The notes: generated by a model from the sequence alone, not told the origin. 64,000 bases of DNA from Cryptomeria japonica (GCF_030272615.1 NC_081407.1:318150456-318214455), one strand, 5' to 3'; shown: positions 42,729-55,159, counted from the first letter of the stretch. Translations and numbers: made by a program.

Positions 42729-43548
42729 GTGTCTATTGACGTGTTTTTATGACTACGTCGAACACAGAATAAAGTTGCCTAACGATCACTTCACTCTCTC
42801 TTGATCAAAGTGCGATTGCATGCTAAGATTGCAAGAAGTTCAAACAATCGACTCCAAGGTTCCTTTATGCTACGGATGTGACTAAGTTGGCAGATGTGAT
42901 TACTGGAAATCCAAGGGGCCTTACTTTTGCATCATTCTTTCACTTCTTTGTTGTGGTTGGAACTCCATCATCGGATATGGCAATTCTGCCATGTTGTTGC
43001 TTCAAACGGACTAAAATGAACTAAAAGTAAAAGGGAAAGGGTTTAGAAGGATCTAAATCTACTCCTAAGGGCAGTGATAACAATGAATAGTGCTTCGGTG
43101 GACAAATTCCAAATAAACCAAGCTCTGCTTCGCCAAGATCAACAACAACTCCACATGAACTGGTGCAATCTCCTGGGGATGCTAGAGGATTTTCAAATCG
43201 AGAAAGTACATTTGAATACCCAAAAACATCCAAACGACCATCCACAATCGAACTTAGCACAAATTTAGGGGGTCTAGGCTAACTTTACACTGCAACTTAC
43301 AATCAGCAAGATGCAAAAAGTATGAACCATGGAAATTCATCAAACACCATTACATTCTCCATTGAAATCAAAGCACTATACTACTTCTACTCTAAGTGAG
43401 GAAGGTGAAACCATGCAAACTTGGAAAAAATAATTGAAGTGGACACCATCAAAGAACAATGTTTCACTGTTATTATCTCAAAATGTATCGCAACAATTAC
43501 ATACAAGGTCTCCCTCTTTTTACAAATGAGGGGGTCACCCCTTTATAT

Positions 43549-43561
43549 AGGCCTCAAGCCA
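43549..43561 (-). promoter_or_regulatory. TATA box in the long LTR
   Basis: CCTATATAAAGGGG on the minus strand, followed by GTGACCCCCTC, is a typical LTR core-promoter context and supports the minus orientation. Confidence 0.5.
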
Positions 43562-44530
43562 TGATTACATGCAAACCCTAATTAGGGTTTCACCCTATAA
43601 GATTCCCCACTCAAGATGCAACAAGGTGGGAATCAACAATAAATACCCCATAAAGCCCATATACAATTAATTACAATCCTGCCAAAAATGGCACCCACAA
43701 AACATTAATTAACCATTACATTTAAAAAGTGTCCACTATGCAATGAATGTACCCTCATGCAGAAATCGCCCATGATGCCATAAATGCACCATCATCTCCT
43801 GAACGTGACGACTGCATGCAGAAGGAATCTGCCATAATGCCATAAATGTGACAACTGCATGTGAAAGATGCTCCATTAATTCTTCATGCAATGATCGGGT
43901 CACCATTTGTTCAAATATTCAAGCAATGAATGCGTTACCATACTGCCATGCGTTCAATAGATCCTCGCCATGCAAGTGGACCCTGTTGTCGCATATCTGC
44001 TCCTGCACATCTAGAATTGTTGGAGAGAGAAAATTTGATTTAGGAAGAATTTTCTTGAAGTCTCTTCAACTTTCCTTGCTTGGAGAAGGTTTTCCATCAA
44101 TTTTCACCATCTCCTATTTTTAGGAATTTCCAAAATTTTAGGGTTTTGGTACAGGAGAGAGAGAATTCTCTCATGATTTCAAATCTGCAAGAATTTTTAG
44201 ATTCTGATAAGATTTGGTGTCCAAAAATGGAAATTTCAAAAAAATTCTCAAGGGGATTTCCTCTTTTCCATTCTTCCTTGACCCTTGGATTTTCATGCCT
44301 TAGACAATTTCCTCAGTTTTCCAGCTTGGTTGTGGAATTCACTTTGCATGGTGGAATTCATCATTTCATCCTTGCCTTAGCGATTTCAATACCTTTCCAG
44401 GGCGTTGATTCTTTCCTGTCATAGAATTTGGCTTTTTAAGATTTTTCATGCCTTGTGTGTTTAGGTGTCTTTGTTTCACTTTGGGTGTTGTCCAGGGAAA
44501 GAATTCACTATTTCTTGTCTTCCTTTATTT

Positions 44531-45289
44531 GGTGCCCTTGTCAAATTCTTGGGCGGAATTTCCTTCAAGATAAGGAATTCATCCTTTCTCCCTATTTTCC
44601 ATCCTTACCTCTATTTAATGCTCCTCCTTGGTCTAGGGCGCAATTCTTCACAAGGCAAGGAACTTCTTCATTTTGCAATCTTCCTTGGTCATCATGTCTT
44701 GGCGCCCTCCTGAAGAATAGGGGGCAAATTCCACCTAGGCATGGATTCTTGCATCTTTCAACTTTTCCAGGAGCACTTCACTTTGGCGCCCTTCCATGTC
44801 TTAGGGCAGAATTTTCACCTAAGGAAGGAATTCATCATTTTGTTCATTTTCCATGAGCATACCATTTTGGCGCCCTCCACAGTGCTTAGGCGCAATTTTG
44901 ACTTTAGCAAGGAATTCCTTGATTCACTATGAATTCCAAGACCATGTGAATTTGGCACTCTTTCCCTCTCTTGGGCGCTACTTTACCCAAGAGAAGGAAT
45001 TCACAACTTTTCCTTCCTTCCATGACACTTCCACTTTGGCACCTTCCTGAGGAGTAGGGCAGAATTTTGTGTTTGCCAAGGATTCAATGCATTTCTATGA
45101 ATTCCAAGGTCATGTCAGTCTGGTGCCCTATGACCTTCTTGGGTGGATTTTTGACCTTGTCATAGAATTCACAATATTTTCCATTTTCCATGTTGACCTT
45201 ACTTTGGCGCCATGCAAATGTCTTGGGCGGATTTTTGCTAGGAGGAAGGAATTTTGACCAGGGAGGAATTTTCCTTTATCAGAATATAT
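44531..45289. repeat. 84-bp tandem array, 9 units
   Basis: The anchor GGCGCC (or GGTGCC, GGCACC, ATGCTCC variants) lies at 44531, 44618, 44701, 44785, 44869, 44954, 45038, 45122 and 45206. Spacing is 87, 83, 84, 84, 85, 84, 84, 84. Each unit continues with TCTTGGGCG..ATTTT and AAGGAATTCA-like words and then TTTTCCATG. Units differ by many substitutions. Because 84 is a multiple of three, open frames persist in it, but I see no real protein. Confidence 0.9.
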
Positions 45290-45350
45290 ATATGAAATAT
45301 AACATTTAAGTATAAGTTCTTATACTTTAAGTTATATTTCATATATATTG
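45285..45350. repeat. Long near-perfect hairpin
   Basis: ATATATATGAAATATAAC plus about 12 more bases is followed, after a 2-base loop, by its reverse complement. The stem is about 30 bp with one small bulge near ATTTAAG/TTTAAG. It lies just after the 84-bp array. Confidence 0.85.
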
Positions 45351-46182
45351 TCAGGATGTTTGAGAGTGGTTTCAGGTCCCTAGTAATCATAATGCAAATC
45401 CTAGATTTTGGAAGATAATTTTCAAACTTAGTGAAATTTCATATCTTTTTCGGACCAGGATGACATTGGTGGATTGATGTGAATTTCTAGACTTGAATGA
45501 TTTTGCCTGCTTTCCTCTTATGGAATAGGAGTTCCAAGCTTAACCATTTTTTTGATCCAACTTGTCTGTCTTCTGACTCTTCCGGATTTAGAAATGATCT
45601 TCAGGAGCGTTCGGTCTTCAGCATCTTCAAGGATGTTCAATTTTTAGTGTTTTCCTGTGAAGAACCTGCCAAAAATAGATTTTCCCAAATAGTAGGTGTT
45701 TCAAAATGTCAAGGTTTGGGCAAAATAGGTCAGGAAAGCACTTACTAAAAATAGAAACTTATTAAAAATAGAAATTACTAAAAATGGTAAGCTTGATTTT
45801 TGGCAAAATTAAACCTATCCGAGAGGTAGTGAAACTTAATAAAAATAGTAAGTGCTCAAAATTCACTCAAATTTTACTAAGAGGTTCCTTGAAGGGTCCT
45901 GATTCCAGTTCTAAGTTTATTTTTTCCAAAACCCTAAAAGAAACCCCTAAAATATAGGACTAAAGGCAGAACCCTAAAATTAACAAAACAAGTCCTAGAT
46001 TTAACCAAATTTGCTCAAACGAAAAACAAATTTAATCAATATGACCCCCAAACACTTGCAAAGCAAAGAGACTGACAAGACTGCTACGAAAAGACCCAAA
46101 AATGCAAGCCAAAAGACCGGGAGGGCCTAAAAAGTAGGGGGTCCCCATTTGCAATGGGGTGATGTGTGAAAACGTCACAACA

Positions 46183-49100
46183 GTGTCCAAAACAGCCCAA
46201 ATAAACAAGGTGAGACCAATAGTTGTGCAAAGGAGGCCCCCATACTTGTGCAGTTGATGTGGCATCACATGATTGGTTGCTTTTGACAACTAAGGGTACA
46301 TTTCATTTAATTATGGGTAGTAATCATAGCAATAACTACTTTAAAGTCACAACTATTGGTACAATGTTGTCAAAAAAATTGGACACTAAATCAACAAGTA
46401 TGGATATTAAATCAACAACTACTATCACAACAATTGAAATGTGCTCAACTACTAGGACCTCTTCCCTAGACATTAACAAGTATAAAAACACAAAAGTCTA
46501 ACCAATATTAAAACTGAAATGAGTGACCCTAAATTTGAAAAAAAAAAAAACTCAAACCAAGGCAGCAAGACAACTAACAATAAACAGCTCGACTTACAAA
46601 TTAGAGACTCGCCGCTCACCCAAAACCATTTCAAAGATTTAGTATGGTCATGCGACCACTCAAACTCTAGACAAAGATGAACCTTAGAGATTATTGAAAA
46701 ACACTATTCAAATTGAATTAATTTTAGTACAAATACAAAACAATTGAAGGGAAAATACATTTTCCCTTTCAATTATGACCACTACACAAAAAAGAAGGGA
46801 AAGGAGCAGGGGGCTAGAATCTTATAACTAAAAGAAGCAGCTTATTAGATGAAAATGGCACATTAAATTCTCCAATTTCAAACTTTACAGGTAAAGAGTT
46901 GAAAAAGTGCAGATATATTTACATGCTTCATAAGCCACCTATGCATGATTTAACATGTGCCCTTTTAAAATTTCAATTTAGGGCTGGACTTGATAAGGGG
47001 CTTAGGTTGTAAGAAACCACAATAGAAGGGGGGATTATGAAATAAGCCCTCCCAAAACTTGACATAAACAGCTTCAGATGAAACAATGACTTCTATTAGC
47101 CACAAATCTTCTACTCTATTTTATTTCCATCAGATGTTGACAAAGGAGACACTGCATTTTACTAGCCAGCAATTATTATGCATCTTCCATTATTGCATTT
47201 AGATGTTCAGATTCAATTTTCACCCAGTAAGATAAATAAGAATATGGTAATTGCCAGTGACTCTCACGTTCTTCAATCCCCTTGTTACCTTAGAATATCT
47301 TTAAAAGCATCAACTTGATCATCAGAACTATTACCCACATCTATTACACAAACCAACAAATTCAAGCAATTAACATCGCTATAAATTCCACCAACAACAA
47401 TTCAGCCAACATTTCTTTTTGCAGCACCATCTTAGTTTGATTTTATCACCCCCATTGGCGGGTGAAACCATATCGTCACGATAAACACATTATGGAAGAA
47501 TACAAATGTTTTTTCACAGTGATATTATTTATTATTATATAATGATATTTCATAAAAATTTAAATAAACCATAAGGATATGTTATTTTATTAAATAGAAG
47601 CAAAACACGATGTTTCATGCCCAAAAATTCTGTCACAAAGTTAACAATGAAAAAAGTTCAACATAATAGTTAAAGCCTTAGCATACGTCCAATTCAATAG
47701 TACTTAAACGTTTGGTTCAAATTTTCTTTGGAAAATCTTAAAATGGATGCCCTTTGAACGAGAAAGATTTTTCACTTCTCTTACCATTAAAACAAACAAA
47801 CTATCAAAGACTAACGTAATATCAAAAAATACAACTGACAAAGCCCATGGGCAAAGCTAACAAACATAATTCACAGTGACATGGAACTCAATGGTCCTCC
47901 TGGAGCTATCCATGTATGCAACTAGTATCATCCAACAGAGGCAAAGCATCCTCTTCAACCAGCTCCTCGCATTCCATCTACATTGCTGCCACCTCCAACA
48001 ACACAAAGCCAGCTAAGTGTTTTGCTACCTCCAACCAATCTTTAATCATCTTACAAGTTAGATATCCCCCAACCAGTCATCAGTCGGCTTACAAGTTTAA
48101 TCTTGGAAGGGTGACATAACAAGTATCATATCCTTTTGCAGTCTATCTGCTGTATTTCCATTGATGATTATAACTTGTTTGTTGACCCTGAAATTATATT
48201 CTCCACAACACTCTTACTCGTACCTTCCGCCAGGCCAACTAACCCATTCCTTCAAATACTGCCCTCATACTTGATTTTTCCATCATTGTAATTGAGATTC
48301 TCTCGCTCTCTCTCTCGGCCCTTGCCTTCCACCCCCACTCCAAAAAACATTTGCAGCACTTGTCACCAAGATCATGGTCATTCCCCACTCCTTCCTCCAA
48401 ACCCATGCTTCAATTTGACTAGCATCGAAAATTTGTAAATCGGTGATATGATCCATAGGAATCTAACCTTCAAAATAATAGACAATTGCAATTGACCAAA
48501 GACACTAACATCGCATAATAAGAATATTGAATAAAAACACCTCAGACATAAATCCATAATCGTCCCCATTGTATAAGCTTTCTGTGGTATCTACATTTTT
48601 CATTGCACTTGTTTGGATTGTATGTGATTGATGATCATTTTGCCAAGCAATATTTACAAGATGATCTTATACTAAGCTGATTAAGCAACAATCACTGCTG
48701 CATGTAACCATATTCCCAACTCTTGTTCACAGTTGAAGTCTATTAAGAGTAATATCACCACCATCTAAAATGTCATTTGAAATCATATAACCCCCTCTTC
48801 TTAAGATATTTGGATGTATATAAATGTTTATGTCAATGTTTATATTATTATATATGATATCCAAAACTATAATGCTTTAGTTCTGTATTTGCCAGTACAT
48901 TTGCCAGTACCAAGATATTGCAATCTCAACAATCCCAAAATGGAACATACATCTTGATTCATCCATGTAACAAAGCTAGCTTCTCTCTTTATCCATATTG
49001 TTGCTATCCAACATTCATTTCTATATTGTGTTACTAACCAACCCAATGTTTTATCTTTCATAAGACCCCTTCGAATTCACCAAATTTGAAGATCAAGCTT

Positions 49101-49386
49101 GCCACAGTAAACAAAAAAACACTTCTAGCAAGAAAAGTATGAACACTGGGGGCAATCATTTGCAATTTACATTAAAGTTAACTTTCTTAACATACAGATA
49201 AATTAATTGACCTTGTTTCCTTTTAAAAATCAAAGAAACTTCAACTCAAAGATGTATTTGCTATCATCATTTATGACAAAGGCATCAAAGGCAAATTTTC
49301 CTTGACCAACTACTTCCATCCATATCTCAAAAAAGCTCTGCTATGCTTTGAAAATTACTCTACAGAGCTAAAACTTATGCTCATCT
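46183..49386. other. No recognisable gene; includes LSM5 3' flank
   Basis: AT-rich sequence. The end nearest 49386 would hold the LSM5 3' untranslated region. A short minus-strand open stretch at 48867-49061 has no domain I can name. Confidence 0.4.
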
Positions 49387-49625
49387 TCATTCAGGTCCAC
49401 CACCAGGAACAAGCTGGTATTGAGAACAAAAGATAATTAGCCATCAACCCATTCAAGCACAACACTGCAACAGAAGAAACAGATATTCTATGGCAACAAC
49501 TTTGAATTAAAAGGCACATATGTTAAATATGCTAAATTTCAATTCAACTTACAATAGCAATATTGTTTCCATTAAGCAAAATTTGATCAAGCTTTGTAAT
49601 CCTTCGGCCTTCGGATGTTATTTCA
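49387..49625 (-). CDS. LSM5: LSM5 (U6 snRNA-associated Sm-like protein), last two coding exons
   Basis: Penultimate exon 49625-49553 lies between an acceptor (T-run then GTAG) and a donor GTAAGT. It reads EITSEGRRITKLDQILLNGN then NIAI, the strongly conserved C-terminal Sm2 region of LSM5. After a 139-bp GT-AG intron (49552-49414) the last exon 49413-49387 reads LVPGGGPE and stop, exactly the LSM5 ending. The first base of the penultimate exon completes a split codon. LSM5 is a subunit of the LSM2-8 ring (nuclear, U6 snRNA, splicing) and LSM1-7 ring (cytoplasmic mRNA decay); the Arabidopsis protein is SAD1. The N-terminal exons (Sm1) are not found upstream to 64000. Either a very long intron separates them or this is a gene fragment. 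No stop or frameshift is present in these exons. Confidence 0.85.
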
Positions 49626-49633
49626 CTACAAAA

Positions 49634-50310
49634 AAAGGGATGACAAAAAAAGTAAGGAAATCTTGCAAGTTAAAAAATTACTGAAAGAAAATCTTATAAT
49701 TTGTTATTGAAGACTAATGAAATATGAAAAACATAAGGTTTGCATTTAGGCAACAAACTCTCTAAACTTATTAGTCAATGTTATTCTGAACTGTGAAAGA
49801 GATAATATGTTCATACTGCTACTGTCATGTACCCGCCATGAGATTTCAGTCAGCATCAAACAGAATTTGGAAATTGTCTGACTAAAAGTAAGACTTCGCA
49901 ATTTACTTCGTGACTAGTCCACGACTCTGCAGTAGACCATATAGGATAGGAATTATTATATATGTCAACCAATGCTTGCTTATAGGGGTCACTCCTCCCT
50001 CATTCAATAACAGCGATGTCATTTAATTCATAACTGGTAATTAGTTAGATTTAGAAATGATGTTTAGAGCTGGAACAGTTCATCAAAGTGAAACAAGGCG
50101 TCCCAAGGCAAGGACTAATTATGAAGAGATAGCAACAAAGGGGTGCCTCTCCTACAACCATCACACTTACGAGGAAAGATCATGACCTCCCACCATCGAA
50201 GGAGGAATATAAAAGATCATTCCAACATCCAAGAGAGACCATCAATGGAGCAGATAAGATTGATATAAGATATCATCTGGAGACTCAGTTCAGTCATAGC
50301 AAGGTCATCA
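49634..50310. other. No recognisable gene (probable LSM5 intron)
   Basis: No coding domain. If LSM5 is intact this is intron sequence. Confidence 0.35.
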
Positions 50311-50318
50311 ATTACAGC

Positions 50319-51072
50319 CTTAGTCACCAGGTTTGCCGAATTTCATGGTTGAAGTTCAAAATTCAGCGAACATTAAAAAAATGTATAAAGTTCGTTGAAA
50401 TTCGTCGCTAAATTTGTACGGAGCACTTTGTATTAGGTTTTTTCAAAAGAAAATTCCTCCTACTTGCGGCTAGGGCACTACATATTTTTTCAAGGCGTGA
50501 TGACAAAGAAACAGTGGGTGAGAGGATATGTTTTACTCGAGATGCCACCACAGGATCAGTCTGCTCGAAATCGTGATGGCTGTCGGGCAATAGATTTGGT
50601 AGTGTTCGTTCTTGGCTTAGCTTTCATTCATTCCACGACTGCTCTCTCTCCTGTCATTCTCATTCATTCCCACTGCTCTGTCCTGTCGCGTTCCCACTGC
50701 TCTCTCCTGTTGCGACTTCTTTTGAAGAATTTAAATTTTCTTATATGTAGTTGATTTAAATTTTTTCTATGGTTTATAATTTTTTATAACACATTTTATA
50801 TTTGAATAATTTATATTTATTAAAAATTTAATATTATTTTATTTATATTAACATTTAATATATTTAAACTTAATATTATTTTACTTGTTTATTTTTATTT
50901 TTAAATATTAACATTTAATAATAACTAAACATTTTTAATTTATATATCTTAAAAAATTACATATGGCGAATTTAATTCAAATTTTATACATTTCGAATTT
51001 TTTCCCTGTCGAACTTCATTCGAATTTCAAAGCTGTCGAACTTCGAATTCAAATTCGAACCTTGTGACTTAG
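50319..51072. mobile_element. hAT-like non-autonomous DNA transposon (754 bp)
   Basis: It is flanked by the perfect 8-bp duplication ATTACAGC (50311-50318 and 51073-51080). Its termini are inverted repeats: CTTAGTCACCAGGTT at the left and, reverse-complemented, CTAAGTCACAAGGTT at the right (13 of 15). Subterminal GAATTTC/TTCGAA words are dense at both ends and the middle is extremely AT-rich. There is no coding domain. The 8-bp TSD is characteristic of the hAT superfamily; assignment to hAT is inference. Confidence 0.8.
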
Positions 51073-51899
51073 ATTACAGCAGATTGAACTATTTGAAATC
51101 ATTATTTGTAACAGCAGATTGGTATGCTGCATATAGAGAATTCAGATTTATATGACAGCTATGCTTAATTTCATATATATACATATACATTCATAATACA
51201 TGAGAAATTAATATATTAATGACCTAATCCTTAATCATCCTCTATTGCCCCTCATGAGGATTGGTTGGATTTGTTAGGGAGAGGCAGTATTAATGTCTCA
51301 CAAGGTGGTATGGACAGGTGTTCCTGAAACCCTTGGGCCTACTTGTAGAGAATGGTTTTTCTAAACGCCCTAACATAGTTATTCTCCATCCTCTGTTAGG
51401 GTTGATGATTAGGAAAGAAGGATTTGGATAAAATATAGTAATTATCAATTGTATTATGAATACTAATTGTTCTCTAGTTTTAATAATTTGATTTAAGGAA
51501 TTAATAAGTATGATGACGTATGTTTAATTATGGAAAACCGGCATACTCCTAGTAGTGGACTTTATAGATACCTAACCAATTTTTATGGCAAGCCAATTAT
51601 TTACTAATAAATTTAATAGCTCTACGAATCTAACTTGTTGACACTTGGAAGTTTGATTAAATCATCCCACATTTTACACAATCTTAACAAGTCAAAAACA
51701 AATATATGATGTGAAATCCAGAAAAATGAACTGTCATGTCCGAAAAGTCCAAGAAAATGTAGTTTACATCAATAAAACCATATCCAAGTTATGGAGTAGT
51801 CCAAGTAGTGTGGTCAATGCACCTTCATTTGTTTCTTCATCTCTAAGAAGTTTGAGGGATCACGAGACACACGGTTCTATTTCTACTACTTTGTAGAGG

Positions 51900-53630
51900 C
51901 CAATTGCACATATGCCAAATTCTTCTAATTTACTGGCAGCAAAGGCTAGGGGGAAATGCAAGATGACAAGTGATGCTCCAACCCATTGGCATAATTATCC
52001 AATGTGCAATCAAAGAATGAGGAAATTATGTCATTGGCAAATTCTTCTTTGCCAATGGCATTCCATTCCATGTGGCTTGCTCTCCTTATTATTAGGAGGT
52101 GGTGACAGAGATAGCAAGGGTGGGACCAGCATATGTCACACCAAGGGAGACAAAATTGAGGACCAACATCTTGGTTAAGAACTATTCCAAGATGAATATT
52201 TTAATGAAGACAATGAAGGAATCTTGTGTCGCAAGTAGATGCAACATAGTCATGAATGGGTGGATGAACATTAGGTGTCATCAACTCATCAATATCATTG
52301 TTACATTTACAAAGGGCTCTTCTTTTCTTAGGGTTGTTGATTGTTCATGGCATTGCAAGGATGTCGATTTTCAATTTCAGATCCTCAAAGATGCTAAAAA
52401 GGAGGTTGGGCTACAAAATGTGGTCCAAGTAGTGACAGATGCAACCCTGGGTGCAAAGTTGAAAAGAAGTTAATTGAGGCAGCTTATAGACATATTTAGT
52501 GGACTCCTTGTGTGCATGCCATGAATAGAGCACTCAAGGACGTGGAGAAAATTGAATGGATCAAAATAGTTGTCAATATGCTAGAGATGTGTAGATGTTT
52601 ATCTGCAACCACCACACTTCACATGCACTCTTTGAGACCATCTCTAAGAAGGAATTCTCGAAACCTATAGAGACTAGATATGCATTGTATTTCATTCTCT
52701 TGGAGAGGATGCTTAGTTGTAAGACACATTGCAACTAATGGTTATGACAATAGAATGGAATCAATGGCCAAATCCAAGGTAAAGTAGGGGAAAAGATGTG
52801 GTGAAGGGTGATGTTTTTTGGGGTGATGCAAAATAAATTGTATCTATCATTTCTCCAATCTTCCAAGTGATTAGTTATGGGGATGCCAATACAGCTAGCT
52901 TTGGAGAGGTGTATGATTGCATTGATTCTATGCTTCACCAAATGAAGATTTTTGTGTGACGACCCCACATTGCAATTCTACAATGAACATATTCAGCCAA
53001 TCATTCATCAAAGATGGGAGATGCTCAACACTCCCTTGAACAAGGTGGCCTATGCATTGAAATTGAAGTAGTACATGCAAAGGCTTGGTAGAATTACACC
53101 CATATAAGATGTTGGGGTGAAGATAGGGTTCATGAAGGCTGTCCAAAAGATGTATGGTTCTACAAAGGCCAGCATCATTCTTACTAAACGAACAAAATTT
53201 TACACTCTTAACGGTTATTTGAGGAGGCCAAGATGGCTAGGGAAACTATGGCACAAGAGGACCCAATTTTGTGGTGGACTATGCATGGACCGACTTCTTT
53301 GACTACCTCTCTAGCCATTTGTCTTCTATCTAAGGTTTCTACTACTAAAAGGAATTGGTCTACATATACCTTCATCCACTCCCTTAGAGGAACAGGTTTA
53401 CCTCTAGAAGGGCAGAGAAACTTGTGGTTGTACATAGTGTCTTGCATCTCATTGACCACAAGACACTTATGTACAAGGAGACTCTAGCATCGTGGTGGAA
53501 TGTAGAGCCAAAGGAGCCAACACAAGTTGATGATGATGCTACAGAGGCAAGGCTGGTTGGTATTCGTTTGGAGGAGATTGAGCATGTGGATTCTAGTAGT
53601 TATACTTATGAGGAGTTTGGGGATGATTAG
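51900..53630 (+). pseudogene. hAT transposase (DUF659 + dimerisation domain), decayed
   Basis: In order: ANGIPFHVACSPYY-like sequence near 52055-52095, then TEIARVGPAYVTP; a DUF659 core at 52157-52473 (NIVMNGWMNIRCHQLIN, VVDCSWHCKDVDF, NVVQVVTDA); TPCVHAMNRALKDVEKI near 52500; and a C-terminal hAT dimerisation region (DPILWWTMHG, LAICLLSKVSTTKRNWS, then RRNRL in another frame; 53260-53440), ending in an acidic tail and stop at 53628. Many stops and frameshifts. Terminal inverted repeats and TSD were not found. It could be the source family of 50319-51072, but nothing in the sequence proves that. Confidence 0.8.
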
Positions 53631-53889
53631 AGGCCACACTTCACTCCACTTTGTTATTTTGAACATTTGTCATTGTAATCATTATTATGAAATTTTTAAT
53701 ATAATATAAATTTCAAACTCGACATTTTCATTATTAATGTTCACTTCAAAATTCAAATGTTTAATGCAATTATTACAATGTATTACAGCTTTTAAGTTTA
53801 CAATTAGTAGTTTTACTAGTTTGCCAAGATTTCAATTGTAATTCTTATAAATTCCTTATATATCTTTTTATAACTATTTTGAAGTACTA

Positions 53890-54160
53890 TGTGTAATTGT
53901 ACCATTGCCCTGTTGTCCCCAAACTAAGGCCCTTGGTCCCCTCATCCTTGGAACTTGAACCGTCGTCAAGAAACATCCCCTCTGCAAGGGAGACATCTCG
54001 AAAACATCCCCAAGCTAGCAAAGCGAGTAATGGGACAATGGGGGGATGTCCCATCCAAGTCCCCACATCCTAGAGATGTATCCAACGTAGAAATGCCAGA
54101 ATTTTGGCCAAGAGAGGGGGGTGTGTGCCCATGGTTCATTGCAAATTATTGTCTAGAGGC
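53890..54160. other. GC-richer spacer with repeated CATCCC words
   Basis: A short block with GGGGGATGTCCC and several ACATCCCC words, unlike its AT-rich surroundings. It may be the terminal part of a DNA transposon, but no partner terminus was found. Confidence 0.3.
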
Positions 54161-54179
54161 ATTTAGACTTTAAATGAAG

Positions 54180-54734
54180 CTTCTATTAATGAACCACTCC
54201 ATGCTCTTTTCACTATTGAAACTTTGGATGTTGTTGTAGCTGATACAGTCTAGTCTTTTACAAACAGATTTAGTGGCTATCATCAAGTACTAATTGTTCA
54301 AAAGGACCATGCAAAGACATCATTTGTGAAATGGAAAGGGGATAATTTTCCTCTAACGTAATGCCTTTTGGACTTAAACATGCTCTAGTTGTGTTCTCCA
54401 AAATTGTAGTAATCACTTGTAGCCTTTAGGGACTTCACTCATGAATTCCTCTAAGTGTATTTGGATTATATGGATGTACATCCATCATTAAAAGAGCATT
54501 TTTCCAAATTTTAAATTAATGTTAAAAATAGCTAGGGCAATGGGACTTGCTCTTATCTCAAGAAATGTTTATTTACCACCCTATTTGGTGAATACTAGGA
54601 TATATTGTATGCAGTGACGGAATCTTGTAGCTCAAACAAAGAGTGTGTAATATTGAACTTGAATCCACCAACAAGTCGGACAACCTTTATGAGACACTAG
54701 GTATCATACGAAATTCATCTGTGGATACACCACA

Positions 54735-54777
<43 letters not shown>

Positions 54778-55140
54778 TTCAAAGAAAAATTCATTATGCC
54801 CATATACTAGTCTTTCAGATTGGTCAAAGCCGTTCATGTTCAGATTGATGCTTAAGGGATGGGTACTGGAGCAGTAATAGAGCCTATTAGCACAGCCATG
54901 AGAGTATATTTTCACCCTATACACTTTGCAAGTCGCATGTTGTCTCCAGCAAAAAGAAATTACATTACAACATAACCGGAAGAATTAGCAATGCTCTATG
55001 CTCTACAAAAAATCATGTATTATATACTGGCCACACCATTTGAGAAATCTATAGACAAGCAAGCATTCAAATACTTGGTCAACAAGCCATTGCCTGTGGG
55101 AAGAATTTCAAGGAAGCTAATGTATTCAAGAGCAACAATT
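54180..55140 (+). pseudogene. Ty3/gypsy RT-RNase H fragment
   Basis: RT words FSGYHQVLIVQKDHAKTSF (near 54268) and, after a frameshift, VMPFGLKHALVVFSK. After a gap and a TA microsatellite, RNase H words follow: HFASRMLSPAKRNYITT, PEELAMLYALQKIMYYIL and KYLVNKPLPVGRI (54832-55130). The catalytic RT Asp-Asp region is degraded. No LTR, gag or integrase is attached. Confidence 0.8.
54741..54775. repeat. (TA)n microsatellite
   Basis: About 17 TA units inside the gypsy fragment. Confidence 0.97.
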
Positions 55141-55159
55141 CAGGATAGTTAGAAATTTA

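Larger units (their letters stand above)
42734..46182 (-). mobile_element. Probable very long gypsy LTR, solo
   Basis: On the minus strand it starts TGTTGTGACGTTTTCACAC at 46182. A TATA box (CTATATAAAGGGG) lies at about 43549-43561, and U5-like sequence runs to 42734. The 5-bp repeat GTGTC flanks both ends (42729-42733 and 46183-46187), but the left terminus reads TA on the plus strand rather than TG, so that edge is uncertain. At about 3.4 kb it would be very long, in the range known for some gymnosperm gypsy LTRs. No coding domain is inside. It holds an 84-bp array and a hairpin. Confidence 0.45.

Noticed and set aside
44080-45257. Several overlapping open frames that look like a repeat protein
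   Set aside because: They come from the 84-bp array, whose period is a multiple of three. There is no consistent start, and units change frame.
48867-49061. Possible LINE RT or zinc-binding tail on the minus strand
   Set aside because: No catalytic or zinc motif is visible; the resemblance was too weak to support.
50319-51072. First read as part of an LTR because of TTCGAA words
   Set aside because: The 8-bp duplication and inverted termini fit a DNA transposon; no TG...CA ends are present.
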